From assembly GCF_001898315.1 (NCBI RefSeq), contig NZ_MKTQ01000014.1, positions 1 through 64,000 on the forward strand: 64,000 nt of DNA, given 5' to 3'. Both the position numbers and the translations under genes were made by a program. Numbering within the stretch: the stretch's first letter is position 1; every line of letters starts with the position of its first letter. The stretch is from Microbacterium sp. 70-16 (GTDB lineage Bacteria > Actinomycetota > Actinomycetes > Actinomycetales > Microbacteriaceae). The notes under the pieces were generated by a model. The model saw nothing but the letters and a program-made list of their open reading frames with translations, was not told the origin of the DNA and did no database searches. Below, piece after piece: positions 15,063 to 26,228 of the stretch.

Positions 15063-16801
15063 GCTGCTGCCTCCTGTGGAGCGTGGGCGGTGGCGCGTGG
15101 GTCTGTGGCGGGGGCGTCGCCGCAATAACTCAGGAGATCCTGCGTGTCATTGCCTGATTCGGGGCGACTCGGGGCTCGAGCGGGTGAGAGTTCCTGAATT
15201 GTTGCGGTCGCGCTGTCGCGCCGCGCGTGCGCGCCGACGGATTCGGGGCGGGCGAGCGCGGCCGCGACGACCGCGGCGGCGACCTGTAGCAGGTTCTCGT
15301 CCTCGAACTCGGCCTCGGTGACGGGCGTGCGAGCCTGTCCCCGCCACGCCGCGATGACGGATGCCGCGTGCTCCAGCCCCACCCCGTCGCGGACGAGCCC
15401 GGCATCCGCCCACATGAGCTCCTGCAGCCCCGCCCGCGTGAACGGCGCGCGAACCGACGCAAGTTGTCGGTCGGGAGGCGCCTGACCGACAGCGCGCGTC
15501 GCTTCGGCGGCCGGGCCTGCCCACGCGCCCGACGCGACGTCGGCGGCGACGACGTCGCCGGCGCGGGCGCCGAAGACGGCACCCTCCAGAAGGGAGTTTG
15601 ATGCCAGGCGGTTCGCGCCGTGCACACCCGTGCGGGCGACCTCTCCGACCGCGTAGAGGCCGGGCAGCGACGTGCGCCCGAACAGGTCAGTCGATACTCC
15701 GCCCATCAGGTAGTGCGCGGCGGGGGTGACGGGAATCGGCTCGCGCGCCCAGTCCCACCCGCGGTCGCGCACGGCGGCGTCGATCGTCGGGAACCGGCGC
15801 GCGAGGAACGCGGCCGTGCGCTTCGCGCTCGGGGCCTTGCCCTCAGGGCCGAGGGCCGTCGCGTCGAGGAGCACCGGTCGCCCATCCTGGGCGGCCATCA
15901 CGTCGGCGATCGCCCGCGCGACGACGTCGCGGGGGGCGAGTTCGGCATCGGGGTGCACGTCGAGCATGAACCGGCGGCCCTGCTCGTCGCGCAGCACCGC
16001 ACCCTCGCCGCGCACGGCCTCGGACACGAGGAACGGCGCGACCTCGCCCTCGCCGGGGAGGACGGTCGGGTGGAACTGCACGAACTCCAGATCCGTGACG
16101 GCGGCCCCCGCGCGCAGCGCGGCCGCGATGCCGTCGCCGGTCGCGACCGGCGGGTTGGTCGTGTGCGCGTACAGCTGCCCCGCGCCGCCCGTCGCGAGCA
16201 CGACGGCATCCGCGTCGATCCGCACTCGCTCGCCGATGATCCCCGCGCCTGCCGAGGGGTCGTCCCCGACGAGCAGCTCGACACCCACGACGCGCCCATC
16301 CTCACACACGAGATCGATGAGGAACGCGTGCTCGATGACCTCGACGGCGCTGCCGCGCAGCCGCGTGACGAGGGCCTTCTCGATGACGGTGCCGGTGGCG
16401 TCTCCGCCCGCGTGCAGGATGCGGGGGTACGAGTGTGCGGCTTCGAGGCCCTGCACGAGCGCCCCGTCGGCGGCGCGGTCGAAGGCGACGCCGAGCTCGA
16501 TCAGCTCGCGGATGCGGTCGGGTCCCTCGTCGACGAGCACCTGCACGGCGGTCGGGTCGCTGAGCCCCGCGCCGGCGACGAGCGTGTCGTGGATGTGCGC
16601 GGCGGCGCTGTCGTCGTCGAACATGACGCCCGCGATGCCACCCTGGGCGTATCGCGTGTTGGCGTGCTCGAGCACGTCCTTCGTCACCAGGGTGACGCGG
16701 CATCCGCCGTCTGCGGCGTGCAGCGCGGCGATCAGCCCCGCGATGCCCGACCCGACGACGACCACGCGCGCGGCGCCGCTGTGAGCCTGTCGAAGGGTCA
16801 C
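15056..16801 (-). CDS. nadB: L-aspartate oxidase
   Basis: This 581-residue FAD enzyme oxidises aspartate to iminoaspartate. It shows GSGIAGLIAALHA (FAD loop near residue 15), NTRYAQGGIAGVM, HSYPRILHAGGDATG, EFVQFHPTVL, RYLMGG-like AAHYLMGGVSTD and GEVARTGVHGANRLASNSLLEG. The GTG start overlaps the nadA TGA (GTGA). The first codons are part of a copy of the 16-bp CCCTTCGACAGGCTCA repeat. The last about 50 residues after ESVGAHARRDS lie outside the usual family length and coincide with a palindromic repeat element at 15120-15207. Confidence 0.9.
   Translation of the reverse strand: MTLRQAHSGAARVVVVGSGIAGLIAALHAADGGCRVTLVTKDVLEHANTRYAQGGIAGVMFDDDSAAAHIHDTLVAGAGLSDPTAVQVLVDEGPDRIRELIELGVAFDRAADGALVQGLEAAHSYPRILHAGGDATGTVIEKALVTRLRGSAVEVIEHAFLIDLVCEDGRVVGVELLVGDDPSAGAGIIGERVRIDADAVVLATGGAGQLYAHTTNPPVATGDGIAAALRAGAAVTDLEFVQFHPTVLPGEGEVAPFLVSEAVRGEGAVLRDEQGRRFMLDVHPDAELAPRDVVARAIADVMAAQDGRPVLLDATALGPEGKAPSAKRTAAFLARRFPTIDAAVRDRGWDWAREPIPVTPAAHYLMGGVSTDLFGRTSLPGLYAVGEVARTGVHGANRLASNSLLEGAVFGARAGDVVAADVASGAWAGPAAEATRAVGQAPPDRQLASVRAPFTRAGLQELMWADAGLVRDGVGLEHAASVIAAWRGQARTPVTEAEFEDENLLQVAAAVVAAALARPESVGAHARRDSATATIQELSPARAPSRPESGNDTQDLLSYCGDAPATDPRATAHAPQEAAAC
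15120..15207. repeat. 88-bp imperfect palindromic repeat inside the 3' end of nadB
   Basis: CCGCAATAACTCAGGA (15120-15135) is matched at 14 of 16 positions by the reverse complement of TCCTGAATTGTTGCGG (15192-15207). The 56-bp interior also holds a third related stretch, ATTGCCTGATTCGG. It is read through as coding and gives the nonconserved C-terminal extension of NadB. A small non-autonomous element or REP-like repeat is the likely explanation. Confidence 0.6.
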
Positions 16802-18105
16802 GGCTTCGCCGCCAGCATCCGCTCGAGCGCCGTCCGCGCGGGGTCGGCGACGTCCGCCGGCACGGTGATGCGGTTCACGACGCGGCCCGCGACGAGCTCC
16901 TCGAGCACCCACGCGAGGTATCCGGGGTGGATGCGGTACATCGTCGAGCACGGGCAGACCACCGGGTCGAGGCAGAAGATATCGTGCTGCGGAAATTGTG
17001 CCGCGAGCCGCTGCACGAGGTTGATCTCGGTGCCGACCGCGAAGGTCGTCGGCTCTGTCGCGGCGGCGATGGCCTTGCGGATGTAGTCGGTCGAACCGGC
17101 CTCATCCGCGGCATCCACCACCGCCATCGGGCACTCCGGGTGCACGATCACGCGCACGCCGGGGTGCTCGGCGCGGGCCCGCTCGATCTGGTCGACGGTG
17201 AAGCGGCGGTGCACCGAGCAGAAGCCGTGCCAAAGGATGACCTGGGCATCGGCGAGCTCGTCCTCCGAAGAGCCGCCGAGGGGCTTGCGCGGGTTCCACA
17301 TCGGCATGCGCTCGAGGGGCACGCCCATCGCCTTCGCGGTGTTGCGGCCGAGGTGCTGGTCGGGGAAGAACAGCACGCGGCGCCCGAGCGCGAACGCCCA
17401 TTCGAGGACGGTGCGGGCGTTCGACGACGTGCACACGATGCCGCCGTGCCGCCCCACGAAGCCCTTGATCGCGGCCGACGAGTTCATGTACGTGACGGGG
17501 ATGACCGGCACGAGCCCGTCCTCATCCACCGCGTTGAGCGGGCCGTAGATGTCGGCGAGCTGCTCCCAGCAGTCCTCGACCTCGTCGATGGATGCCATGT
17601 CGGCCATCGAGCACCCGGCGGCGAGGTTCGGCAGGATCACCGCCTGGTCGTCCCGCGACAGCAGGTCGGCGGTCTCGGCCATGAAGTGCACGCCGCAGAA
17701 GACGATCGCCTCGGCCTGCGGCTGCGTCAGCGCGGCGTTCGCCAGCTGGAACGAGTCGCCGACATAGTCGGCGTGCGCGACGACCTCTTCGCGCTGGTAG
17801 AAGTGGCCGAGCACGACGACGCGGTCGCCGAGCGTCTGCTTGGCCGCGCGGATGCGGTCGTGGAGTTCTTCTTCGGATGCCTCGCGGTACTCCGGGGGCA
17901 GCTCGCCCTGGCGCGGGGCGCCCGTCGGGATCACGTCACCCATCGACGAACCGGGGCCGTACCCGGGGCGCGTGTCGAAGTCCCAGGGTCCTGCCGCAAG
18001 ATCGGTGTTGCACGTCTCGGCGGTCGAGGCGCCCGCGACGATCGCCTGGATGCCGTGGTCGACGCTCGCGTCGATGGGGCGGGGGTGGATCTGCAGGAGG
18101 CTCAT
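16798..18105 (-). CDS. nadA: Quinolinate synthase A
   Basis: This 435-residue protein condenses iminoaspartate with dihydroxyacetone phosphate on a [4Fe-4S] cluster. Signature regions are LGHFYQREEVVAHADYVGDSFQLA, FCGVHFMAETADLL, LPNLAAGCSMADM, VHPECPMAVVDAAD and a C-terminal CLDPVVCPCSTMYR. The cluster cysteines are the ones in FCGVHF, HPECPM and the terminal segment. The N-terminal 50 residues before the conserved core are actinobacterial. AGAGGAATC stands before the ATG, 16 bp after the nrtR stop. First enzyme of the nad operon. Confidence 0.95.
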   Translation of the reverse strand: MSLLQIHPRPIDASVDHGIQAIVAGASTAETCNTDLAAGPWDFDTRPGYGPGSSMGDVIPTGAPRQGELPPEYREASEEELHDRIRAAKQTLGDRVVVLGHFYQREEVVAHADYVGDSFQLANAALTQPQAEAIVFCGVHFMAETADLLSRDDQAVILPNLAAGCSMADMASIDEVEDCWEQLADIYGPLNAVDEDGLVPVIPVTYMNSSAAIKGFVGRHGGIVCTSSNARTVLEWAFALGRRVLFFPDQHLGRNTAKAMGVPLERMPMWNPRKPLGGSSEDELADAQVILWHGFCSVHRRFTVDQIERARAEHPGVRVIVHPECPMAVVDAADEAGSTDYIRKAIAAATEPTTFAVGTEINLVQRLAAQFPQHDIFCLDPVVCPCSTMYRIHPGYLAWVLEELVAGRVVNRITVPADVADPARTALERMLAAKP

Positions 18106-18121
18106 GGCGATTCCTCTCGGG

Positions 18122-18835
18122 TCATTGCGGCAGCGGCCCGCGCTCGGCGAGCTCGACGTCGTGGTTGTAGCGGTACAGGCGGGCGGGCCGGTGGCTGCCG
18201 GTGCGGAAGTCGTCGGTCGGGATGAGCGTGTCGGAGCTGTCGACCTGGCGGCGGAAGTTCGCCGGGTCGAGGCGCTTGCTGAGGATCGCCTCGTAGACCT
18301 CCCGCAGCTCGGCGAGGGTGAAGAGCTCGGGCAGCAGGCCGTGCGCGATGCGGCTGTAGCCGACCTTGTTGCGCAGACGCCACAGCGCGTAGTCGACGAT
18401 CTGGTTGTGATCGAACGCAAGCTGCGGCAGGGCGGTCGCGTCGAACCAGGCGACGTTCTGCGGCGCCGGCTGCGCCGAGACGTCTTCGCGCACGAGGGCC
18501 CAGTAGACGATCGAGACGACGCGGCTGGGGGAGCGGTCGACCGCACCGAAGGCGTAGAGCTGCTCGAGGAAGCTCGGCGCGAGTCCCGTCGTCTCGCCGA
18601 GGGTGCGGGATGCCGCGACCTCGAGGTTCTCTTCGGTGCCGAGCCAGCCGCCGGGCAGCGCCCACCGACTGTCGTGCGGGTCGCGCGTGCGCCGCACGAG
18701 CGGGATCACGACGGTCGGGCGCTCTCTGCCGGACCGCCGCTGCAGGCTGAAGATCACGGTCGACACGGCGACGCGGATCGCATCGGTGGATGCCGCGTGC
18801 TCGGGCTGTCGTGCCATCGTGGTTTGTGTCTCCAT
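18122..18835 (-). CDS. nrtR: NrtR-type NUDIX regulator of NAD synthesis
   Basis: This 237-residue protein has an N-terminal NUDIX-like domain (VIPLVRRTRDPHDSRWALPGGWLGTEENLEVAASRTLGETTG) and a C-terminal winged helix (FTLAELREVYEAILSKRLDPANFRRQVDSSD), the two-domain plan of NrtR repressors. The NUDIX box is degenerate (GGWLGTEENLEVAASRTLGETTG lacks REUxEE), as expected for a sensor of ADP-ribose-like ligands rather than a hydrolase. It heads the nadA-nadB-nadC operon. ATG at 18835 has GGAG eight bases upstream; alternatives are 18841 and 18817. It likely represses its own operon via the palindrome at 18833-18867. Confidence 0.85.
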   Translation of the reverse strand: METQTTMARQPEHAASTDAIRVAVSTVIFSLQRRSGRERPTVVIPLVRRTRDPHDSRWALPGGWLGTEENLEVAASRTLGETTGLAPSFLEQLYAFGAVDRSPSRVVSIVYWALVREDVSAQPAPQNVAWFDATALPQLAFDHNQIVDYALWRLRNKVGYSRIAHGLLPELFTLAELREVYEAILSKRLDPANFRRQVDSSDTLIPTDDFRTGSHRPARLYRYNHDVELAERGPLPQ

Positions 18836-18867
18836 GACCATAACTCCGGGATCATCTTATGGTCATG
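18833..18867. promoter_or_regulatory. Perfect 11-bp inverted repeat covering the nrtR start, likely operator
   Basis: CATGACCATAA (18833-18843) and TTATGGTCATG (18857-18867) are exact inverted copies separated by 13 bp. A minus-strand TAAGAT -10 (18859-18854) falls inside. The position suits autorepression of nrtR-nadABC, though centre-to-centre spacing (24 bp) is longer than a simple dimer site. Confidence 0.65.
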
Positions 18868-18977
18868 GTGACAAGAAGTGCAAACCGGGCCGAACGTGCA
18901 TATCGGATGCCACCGAGCAGGCATCCGCCACACAGACACGCCGCTTAGGGTGAGGGCGGGCGAACGCAGGAGGCAGC

Positions 18978-20162
18978 GTGCTGGTAGTGGACATCGTCGT
19001 GGTCGCGGCGCTCATCGTCGCGTTCGCGGTCGGGCTGAGCCGCGGATTCGTCGCATCGCTCGGCACGATCGTGGGCCTCGTCGCGGGCGGCTTTGCCGCG
19101 GTGTGGCTCGTGCCGCTGCTGACCGCCGCTCTCGCGGATGCGGCTCCCGACCTGACCTGGCGTCCGGCGCTCTCGGCCGCGGCGGCCGTGCTGCTCGTGG
19201 TCGGCGGTGCCGCGATCGGGTCGGCGATCGGCGCGGCCCTGCGCCGTGGTGTCGATCGCGCCAAGCTCAGCGTGATCGACCGAGGGCTCGGCGCTGTCGT
19301 CGGCACCGTTGCGACCGCGCTCGTGCTGCTGATGGCGGGCCAGGCGGTCGTCGCGACGGGCACACCGGGGCTCTCGACCGCGATCGCGTCGTCGCGCGTT
19401 CTCCGTTGGGTTGATGACCTGACGCCCGAGCCCGTTGATTCGGCACTCGCGCAGGTGCGGGGGCTCGTGCTGGATGAGGGCCTGCCGACGCTCGGCGAGC
19501 TGCTCGAGATCCAGACGACGACGACCTCTCCGCCGGTCGCCCTCGACGATCCGGCGCTGCAGACCGCCGCGGCATCCGTCGCCCGCATCAGCGGCACCGC
19601 CTACGCGTGCGGGGTGTCGATGACCGGCTCGGGCTTCGTCGTCGCCGACGACCTGCTCGTCACGAACGCGCACGTTGTCGCGGGCATCACGCAGGCACTC
19701 GTCGAGCTTCCCGGGCGCACGGCGCGCGAAGGCCGGGTCGTCTACTTCGACCCGGTCGACGACATCGCACTCGTCGCGGTTGACGGGCTCGATGCAGCCG
19801 CGCTGCCGCTGAACGATGACCTCGCGCCGGGCGATGCCGCCGTCGTGCAGGGGTATCCGTACGGCGGACCTTTCACGAGCATGAGCGCGGCCGTCCTCTC
19901 GCGCGGCACCGTCGCGGTGCCCGACATCTACGACGCGAGCTCTGCGCCGCGCGAGATCTTCGCGCTGCAGGCTGACGTCGCACCGGGCAACTCCGGCGGG
20001 CCGCTGTTGACCTCAGACGGTGAGGCGGGCGGGATCGTCTTCGCGCGCGGCGAGGATGGTGCCGGCCGCGGCTATGCCATCACGATCGCCGAACTCGAGC
20101 CCGCGCTGCAGGCGACGACGGCGGGCTCCGCGACCGTGTCGACGGGATCCTGCACGTCCTGA
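18978..20162 (+). CDS. MarP-like membrane serine protease
   Basis: This 394-residue protein has four hydrophobic helices in a CvpA/colicin-V-production-like domain (about residues 1-130) and a trypsin-like protease domain. Catalytic triad is visible as H232 (VTNAHVV), D262 (VDDIALV) and S339 (GNSGGPL). Family and domain order equal M. tuberculosis MarP (Rv3671c), which senses acid and cleaves the peptidoglycan hydrolase RipA. Two periplasmic cysteines flank the protease core (YACGV, GSCTS), consistent with the disulfide MarP uses. GTG with AGGAGGC upstream. It diverges from nrtR over 140 bp. The gene symbol is left blank because the orthologue is inferred. Confidence 0.8.
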   Translation: MLVVDIVVVAALIVAFAVGLSRGFVASLGTIVGLVAGGFAAVWLVPLLTAALADAAPDLTWRPALSAAAAVLLVVGGAAIGSAIGAALRRGVDRAKLSVIDRGLGAVVGTVATALVLLMAGQAVVATGTPGLSTAIASSRVLRWVDDLTPEPVDSALAQVRGLVLDEGLPTLGELLEIQTTTTSPPVALDDPALQTAAASVARISGTAYACGVSMTGSGFVVADDLLVTNAHVVAGITQALVELPGRTAREGRVVYFDPVDDIALVAVDGLDAAALPLNDDLAPGDAAVVQGYPYGGPFTSMSAAVLSRGTVAVPDIYDASSAPREIFALQADVAPGNSGGPLLTSDGEAGGIVFARGEDGAGRGYAITIAELEPALQATTAGSATVSTGSCTS

Positions 20163-20237
20163 GCGTGTGATGTCGGGCGTGCGTTGTCGGGCACAGCGGA
20201 TATGCTGGGCGCACAACAGAACACAGGCCGCATGACG

Positions 20238-20442
20238 CGCGCGGGAGAGCCCCGGCATCCGCTTCTTCGGAAGCAGAGCCGAGCACCGAAGGAGCAAGCC
20301 TCCCCGCCAATCTCTCAGGTCCGCGTACCGCCCGCGTCCGGCCGCTCTGGAAAGCGATGCTCCGGCATCCGCCGACGGTGAAAGCCCTGCGTTTCTTCGG
20401 ATGCGAGGGGCGAAACTCTCAGGCCCATGACAGAGGGGGAGT
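20238..20442 (+). ncRNA. Tandem glycine riboswitch upstream of gcvT
   Basis: Two glycine aptamers are readable. The first runs from GCGGGAGAGC (20241) through CCGAAGGAGCAAGCC and ends in AATCTCTCAGGTCC. The second has CGGTGAAAGCC, then GGGGCGAAACTCTCAGGCCC and the closing GACAGAGGGGGA. The CTCTCAGG and GACAGAGGG cores are the hallmark. Glycine binding in such pairs switches on glycine-catabolism genes; the downstream operon is gcvTHP, exactly the expected target. Confidence 0.92.
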
Positions 20443-20456
20443 TCACGTCCGTCGAT

Positions 20457-20484
20457 CCCGGCGGGCGCCAGCCCGCGAACCGGG
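20457..20484 (+). promoter_or_regulatory. Hairpin covering the gcvT ribosome-binding site (riboswitch expression platform)
   Basis: CCCG (20457-20460) and GCGGGC (20461-20466) pair with GCCCGC (20471-20476) and CGGG (20481-20484), the latter being the first part of the gcvT ribosome-binding site CGGGAG, which ends six bases before the ATG. It could form when glycine is absent and hide the site. No U-run follows, so translational control is more likely than termination. Confidence 0.5.
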
Positions 20485-20491
20485 AGAACTC

Positions 20492-21589
20492 ATGTCAGAC
20501 CTTCGCACGACCCCGCTCTACGACAGGCATGCCGCCCTCGGCGCCTCGTTCACGGACTTCGGCGGGTGGAACATGCCCGTCCGCTACACCTCCGACCTGG
20601 CCGAGCACCACGCGGTGCGCCAGGCGGCCGGCCTGTTCGACATCTCGCACATGGCCGAGTTCACGGTGGTCGGCTGGGGCGCCGCAGCCGCGCTCGACTA
20701 CCTGCTCGCCGGTCGCATCTCAACGATGAAGCTCGGCAAGGCCAAGTACTCGCTGCTGCTCGACGAGCACGGCGGCGTCATCGACGACGTCATCGTCTAC
20801 CGGCGCGGTGACGACGACTTCCTCGTGATCTCCAACGCCGGCAACCGCGCCCTCGTCGCCGCGGAGTTCGCCAGGCTCGTCGGCGACGTCGCGATCACCG
20901 ACATCTCCGACGACTATGCGCTGATCGCCGTGCAGGGCCCCCGCTCCCGCGAGATCGTCGAGGCGACTCCGGGGATCATCGTCGGCGGGCTCGCTGAACT
21001 CGGTTACTACGCGTGGGCCGGCGGCACATATTCCGGTACCGACATGTTCGTCGCCCGCACCGGCTACACCGGCGAGGACGGCTTCGAGCTGCTCATCCCG
21101 AACGCCCTCGCCGCGGACCTCTGGGACGCACTCCTCGCCGCCGGCGAGCCGTTCGGTCTCGTCCCCGCCGGGCTCGCCGCGCGCGACACGCTGCGCCTCG
21201 AAGCCGGGATGCCCCTGCACGGCCACGAGCTGTCGACCGACATCCTGCCGGCGCAGGCCGGGCTCGGCCGCGTCGTAGCGATGGACAAGGATGCCTTCGT
21301 CGGCAAGGACGCCCTCGCCACGGCATCCGCCGATCTGCCCGTCCTCGTGGGCATCGCCGCCGAGGGCCGCCGCGCCGGCCGCGCCGGATACGCCGTGCTG
21401 GATGCCGACGGCACGCCCGTCGGTGAGATCACGAGCGGCGTGCTCAGCCCGACGCTCGGCCACCCGATCGCGATGGCGTTCATCCCACCCGCCCTCGCCG
21501 TGATCGGCACCCCGCTCTTCCTCGACGTGCGGGGTACCCGCATTCCCGCCACTGTGACCGCTCTGCCTTTCTACCGGAGGACCGCATGA
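20492..21589 (+). CDS. gcvT: Glycine cleavage T protein (aminomethyltransferase)
   Basis: This 365-residue tetrahydrofolate-dependent enzyme takes the aminomethyl group from lipoyl-GcvH and makes methylene-THF and ammonia. It shows [42 protein letters not shown], the catalytic-region [18 protein letters not shown] and [18 protein letters not shown], all standard. The start is the ATG following CGGGAG; longer upstream readings would run into the riboswitch. First gene of gcvT-gcvH-gcvP; overlaps gcvH by ATGA. Confidence 0.95.
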   Translation: MSDLRTTPLYDRHAALGASFTDFGGWNMPVRYTSDLAEHHAVRQAAGLFDISHMAEFTVVGWGAAAALDYLLAGRISTMKLGKAKYSLLLDEHGGVIDDVIVYRRGDDDFLVISNAGNRALVAAEFARLVGDVAITDISDDYALIAVQGPRSREIVEATPGIIVGGLAELGYYAWAGGTYSGTDMFVARTGYTGEDGFELLIPNALAADLWDALLAAGEPFGLVPAGLAARDTLRLEAGMPLHGHELSTDILPAQAGLGRVVAMDKDAFVGKDALATASADLPVLVGIAAEGRRAGRAGYAVLDADGTPVGEITSGVLSPTLGHPIAMAFIPPALAVIGTPLFLDVRGTRIPATVTALPFYRRTA

Positions 21590-21962
21590 CCGACCTGACC
21601 GCACTCAAGTACACCGACGAGCACGAATGGGTCGCCCTCGCCGGCGATGTGGCGACGGTCGGCATCACCGATTACGCCGCCGACAAGCTCGGCGACGTCG
21701 TCTACGTCGACCTCCCCGCGGTCGGCTCGACCGTCACCGCGGGCGAGGTCTGCGGCGAGATCGAGTCGACGAAGTCGGTCGGCGAGCTCTACGCGCCGCT
21801 GACCGGTGAGGTCGTCGAGGTCAACGACGCCGTCGTCGACGACCCGGCATCCGTCAACGGCGACGCGTTCGGCGCGTGGCTCGTGAAGATCCAGGTCGAC
21901 CCGGCCGACGCGGACGCGCTCATGGACCGTGACGCCTACGTCGCCTTCACGGGCGGCGAGGC

Positions 21963-21966
<4 letters not shown>
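21586..21966 (+). CDS. gcvH: Glycine cleavage H protein (lipoyl carrier)
   Basis: This 126-residue carrier has the conserved sequence [36 protein letters not shown] and a lipoylation site at K63 in [15 protein letters not shown]. It shuttles the methylamine arm between GcvP, GcvT and the L protein. ATG overlaps the gcvT TGA and its own TGA overlaps the gcvP GTG, so all three are translationally coupled. Confidence 0.97.
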
Positions 21967-24887
<2,921 letters not shown>

Positions 24888-24918
24888 CGCGCCGTGCGGC
24901 GGCGCGCGGCGCGTCGCC

Positions 24919-24949
24919 CCGGGTCGCGCCGCCGCGCCGGGTCGCGCCG
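24919..24949 (+). repeat. Direct repeat of CCGGGTCGCGCCG after gcvP
   Basis: The 13-mer occurs at 24919-24931 and 24937-24949 in a very G+C-rich tail between gcvP and the palindromic repeat. Slippage or an intergenic remnant is the simplest reading. Confidence 0.5.
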
Positions 24950-24969
24950 TGCGCCCCCGCCACATCCGC

Positions 24970-25034
24970 GAGACTTCAGTGGTGCACCGAGACAGCACGC
25001 CCTGCGTGCAGTTTGGGTGCACCACTGCTGTCTC
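24970..25034. repeat. 65-bp palindromic repeat, copy 1
   Basis: The outer arms GAGACTTCAGTGGTGCACC and GGTGCACCACTGCTGTCTC are inverted matches with two mismatches. An inner stem GCACGC/GCGTGC is present. About 85% identical over the full 65 bp to copy 2 at 26128-26192. The last bases reach the stop of the AbiEi-like gene and the element sits between convergent genes, so it may also act as a terminator. Confidence 0.85.
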
Positions 25035-26013
25035 ACCGGTAGTTCGGGGCGCGATAGCCGAGCGCGGCGGTCAGCGTGCGCAGCTGGCGCGTGTCCTCCG
25101 GTCGCACGAGAGGGAGCCCGACGGCGAGGAGCTTCGCCTTGAGCTGGGCGGACAACGCGACATCGGCCCATTCCCAGTGCGCTGTCGCACGGATGCCGCG
25201 GCTCAGGAGGCGCGCGTCGCGGACGTTTCGCTGGTGGAGTGCGTCGCGCGCATCACCGAGTTCGCCGCTGTACTTGATGCCGCCATCTGCTTCGCCGGCG
25301 ATCGCCCATGTGGGCCAGAGGAAGTCCAACCGATCGCCGTCGCCGTCGGCGCCGCGTACCCACTGCTGCAGTTCGGGCTCGGGGAAACCCAACCACTCGA
25401 TGACCGCAAGGCTCACGTGCTCGAGCGTTGACTCGGGGACAGCGGAGGCGCGGTCGATCACCCAGCGGGCATGGCGACGGCCGCGCGAGGAGGAGCGCCC
25501 CTCGTTCACCGCTGCGAGAATGTCACGGCTGATGGTGGGATCGCTGCTCAGTACTGCGCCGGCGACTGCGAGCCCGATGGCGTTGTGGCGCACCCGTGCA
25601 ATGTCGACAGCCAGTTCCGGACCGGTGACGACGGCCATACCGGCGAGTTCGGTGTGCTCTGGCATCCGTTCGCGCGTATGGAACCGCACCCCCGCGACCG
25701 CGCGCGCCGTAACGGCACCCGGCCGGGCGACGATGTGGACCTCACGGGGCTCGAGGAAGACGGGATGCCCACGCAGCGCCGCCGCCGACTCGCCGCAGAA
25801 GATCGCGCCGGGGTAGAGCAGCGCCGTCGCGTGCACGCGTGCCACATAGCGTTGCCACGGAGCGAGGGAGCGCCATTGCGTCGTCGCGGCGTATACCCCG
25901 CGCGCCACGATGGTGAGCTCACCCGCGCGCACTGCGCGGTCCGAGTGCGGCGCGTCGCCGCGTCGAATGAGCGTCACCGGGCAGGGCGCCGCAGTCAGGA
26001 GCGAGTTCGTCAT
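25033..26013 (-). CDS. AbiEi-like/DUF559-type protein flanked by palindromic repeats
   Basis: This 326-residue protein begins TNSLLTAAPCPVTLIRRGDAPHSDRAVRAGELTIVARGVYAA, resembling the N-terminal winged helix of AbiEi (type IV antitoxin) proteins. A middle domain with CGESAAALRGHPV and DIARV leads to a C-terminal PD-(D/E)XK/Vsr-like fold, RLDFLWPTWAIAGEADGGIKY with D-x(n)-E-x-K/D spacing, then a helix RNVRDARLLSRG. Many actinobacteria carry such proteins as probable orphans. No AbiEii toxin lies beside it. ATG is preceded by CACACT at six bases. Function unproven; defence or silencing are inferences. Confidence 0.7.
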   Translation of the reverse strand: MTNSLLTAAPCPVTLIRRGDAPHSDRAVRAGELTIVARGVYAATTQWRSLAPWQRYVARVHATALLYPGAIFCGESAAALRGHPVFLEPREVHIVARPGAVTARAVAGVRFHTRERMPEHTELAGMAVVTGPELAVDIARVRHNAIGLAVAGAVLSSDPTISRDILAAVNEGRSSSRGRRHARWVIDRASAVPESTLEHVSLAVIEWLGFPEPELQQWVRGADGDGDRLDFLWPTWAIAGEADGGIKYSGELGDARDALHQRNVRDARLLSRGIRATAHWEWADVALSAQLKAKLLAVGLPLVRPEDTRQLRTLTAALGYRAPNYR

Positions 26014-26019
26014 GCGCCG

Positions 26020-26025
26020 AGTGTG
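26020..26025 (-). promoter_or_regulatory. Possible -10 element (CACACT) for the AbiEi-like gene
   Basis: CACACT lies six bases from the start at 26013, matching the leaderless layout, but lacks the T at position 1 of TANNNT. Confidence 0.35.
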
Positions 26026-26127
26026 GCGCCCACGGGATGCCTGTGGGGCGCGATCCCCGGCATCCGTGGACAACTCGGCTATCGACTCGCCTGTGGATAA
26101 CCCGCCCGAGCGGCGGCCCTCAACACC

Positions 26128-26192
26128 GAAACTGCAGTGGTGCACCGAGACTGCACCGCCCACGTGCTGTTTCGGTGCACCACTGCAGTCTC
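26128..26192. repeat. 65-bp palindromic repeat, copy 2
   Basis: Outer arms GAAACTGCAGTGGTGCACCGA and its inverse TCGGTGCACCACTGCAGTCTC match at 20 of 21 positions. It lies between the AbiEi-like gene start and the CPBP protease stop. The inner stem GCAC/GTGC differs from copy 1 yet is paired in both. Confidence 0.85.
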
Positions 26193-26228
26193 GCGGTCGG
26201 GGGGTGCGTGCAGCGCGCGCCGCCCCCG

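Noticed and set aside
25033..26013. A complete AbiE toxin-antitoxin pair
   Set aside because: No AbiEii nucleotidyltransferase gene adjoins it; only the antitoxin-like N-terminus is present.
24970..26192. CRISPR-like repeats
   Set aside because: Only two copies, 1.1 kb apart, individually palindromic, with no regular short spacers or cas genes.
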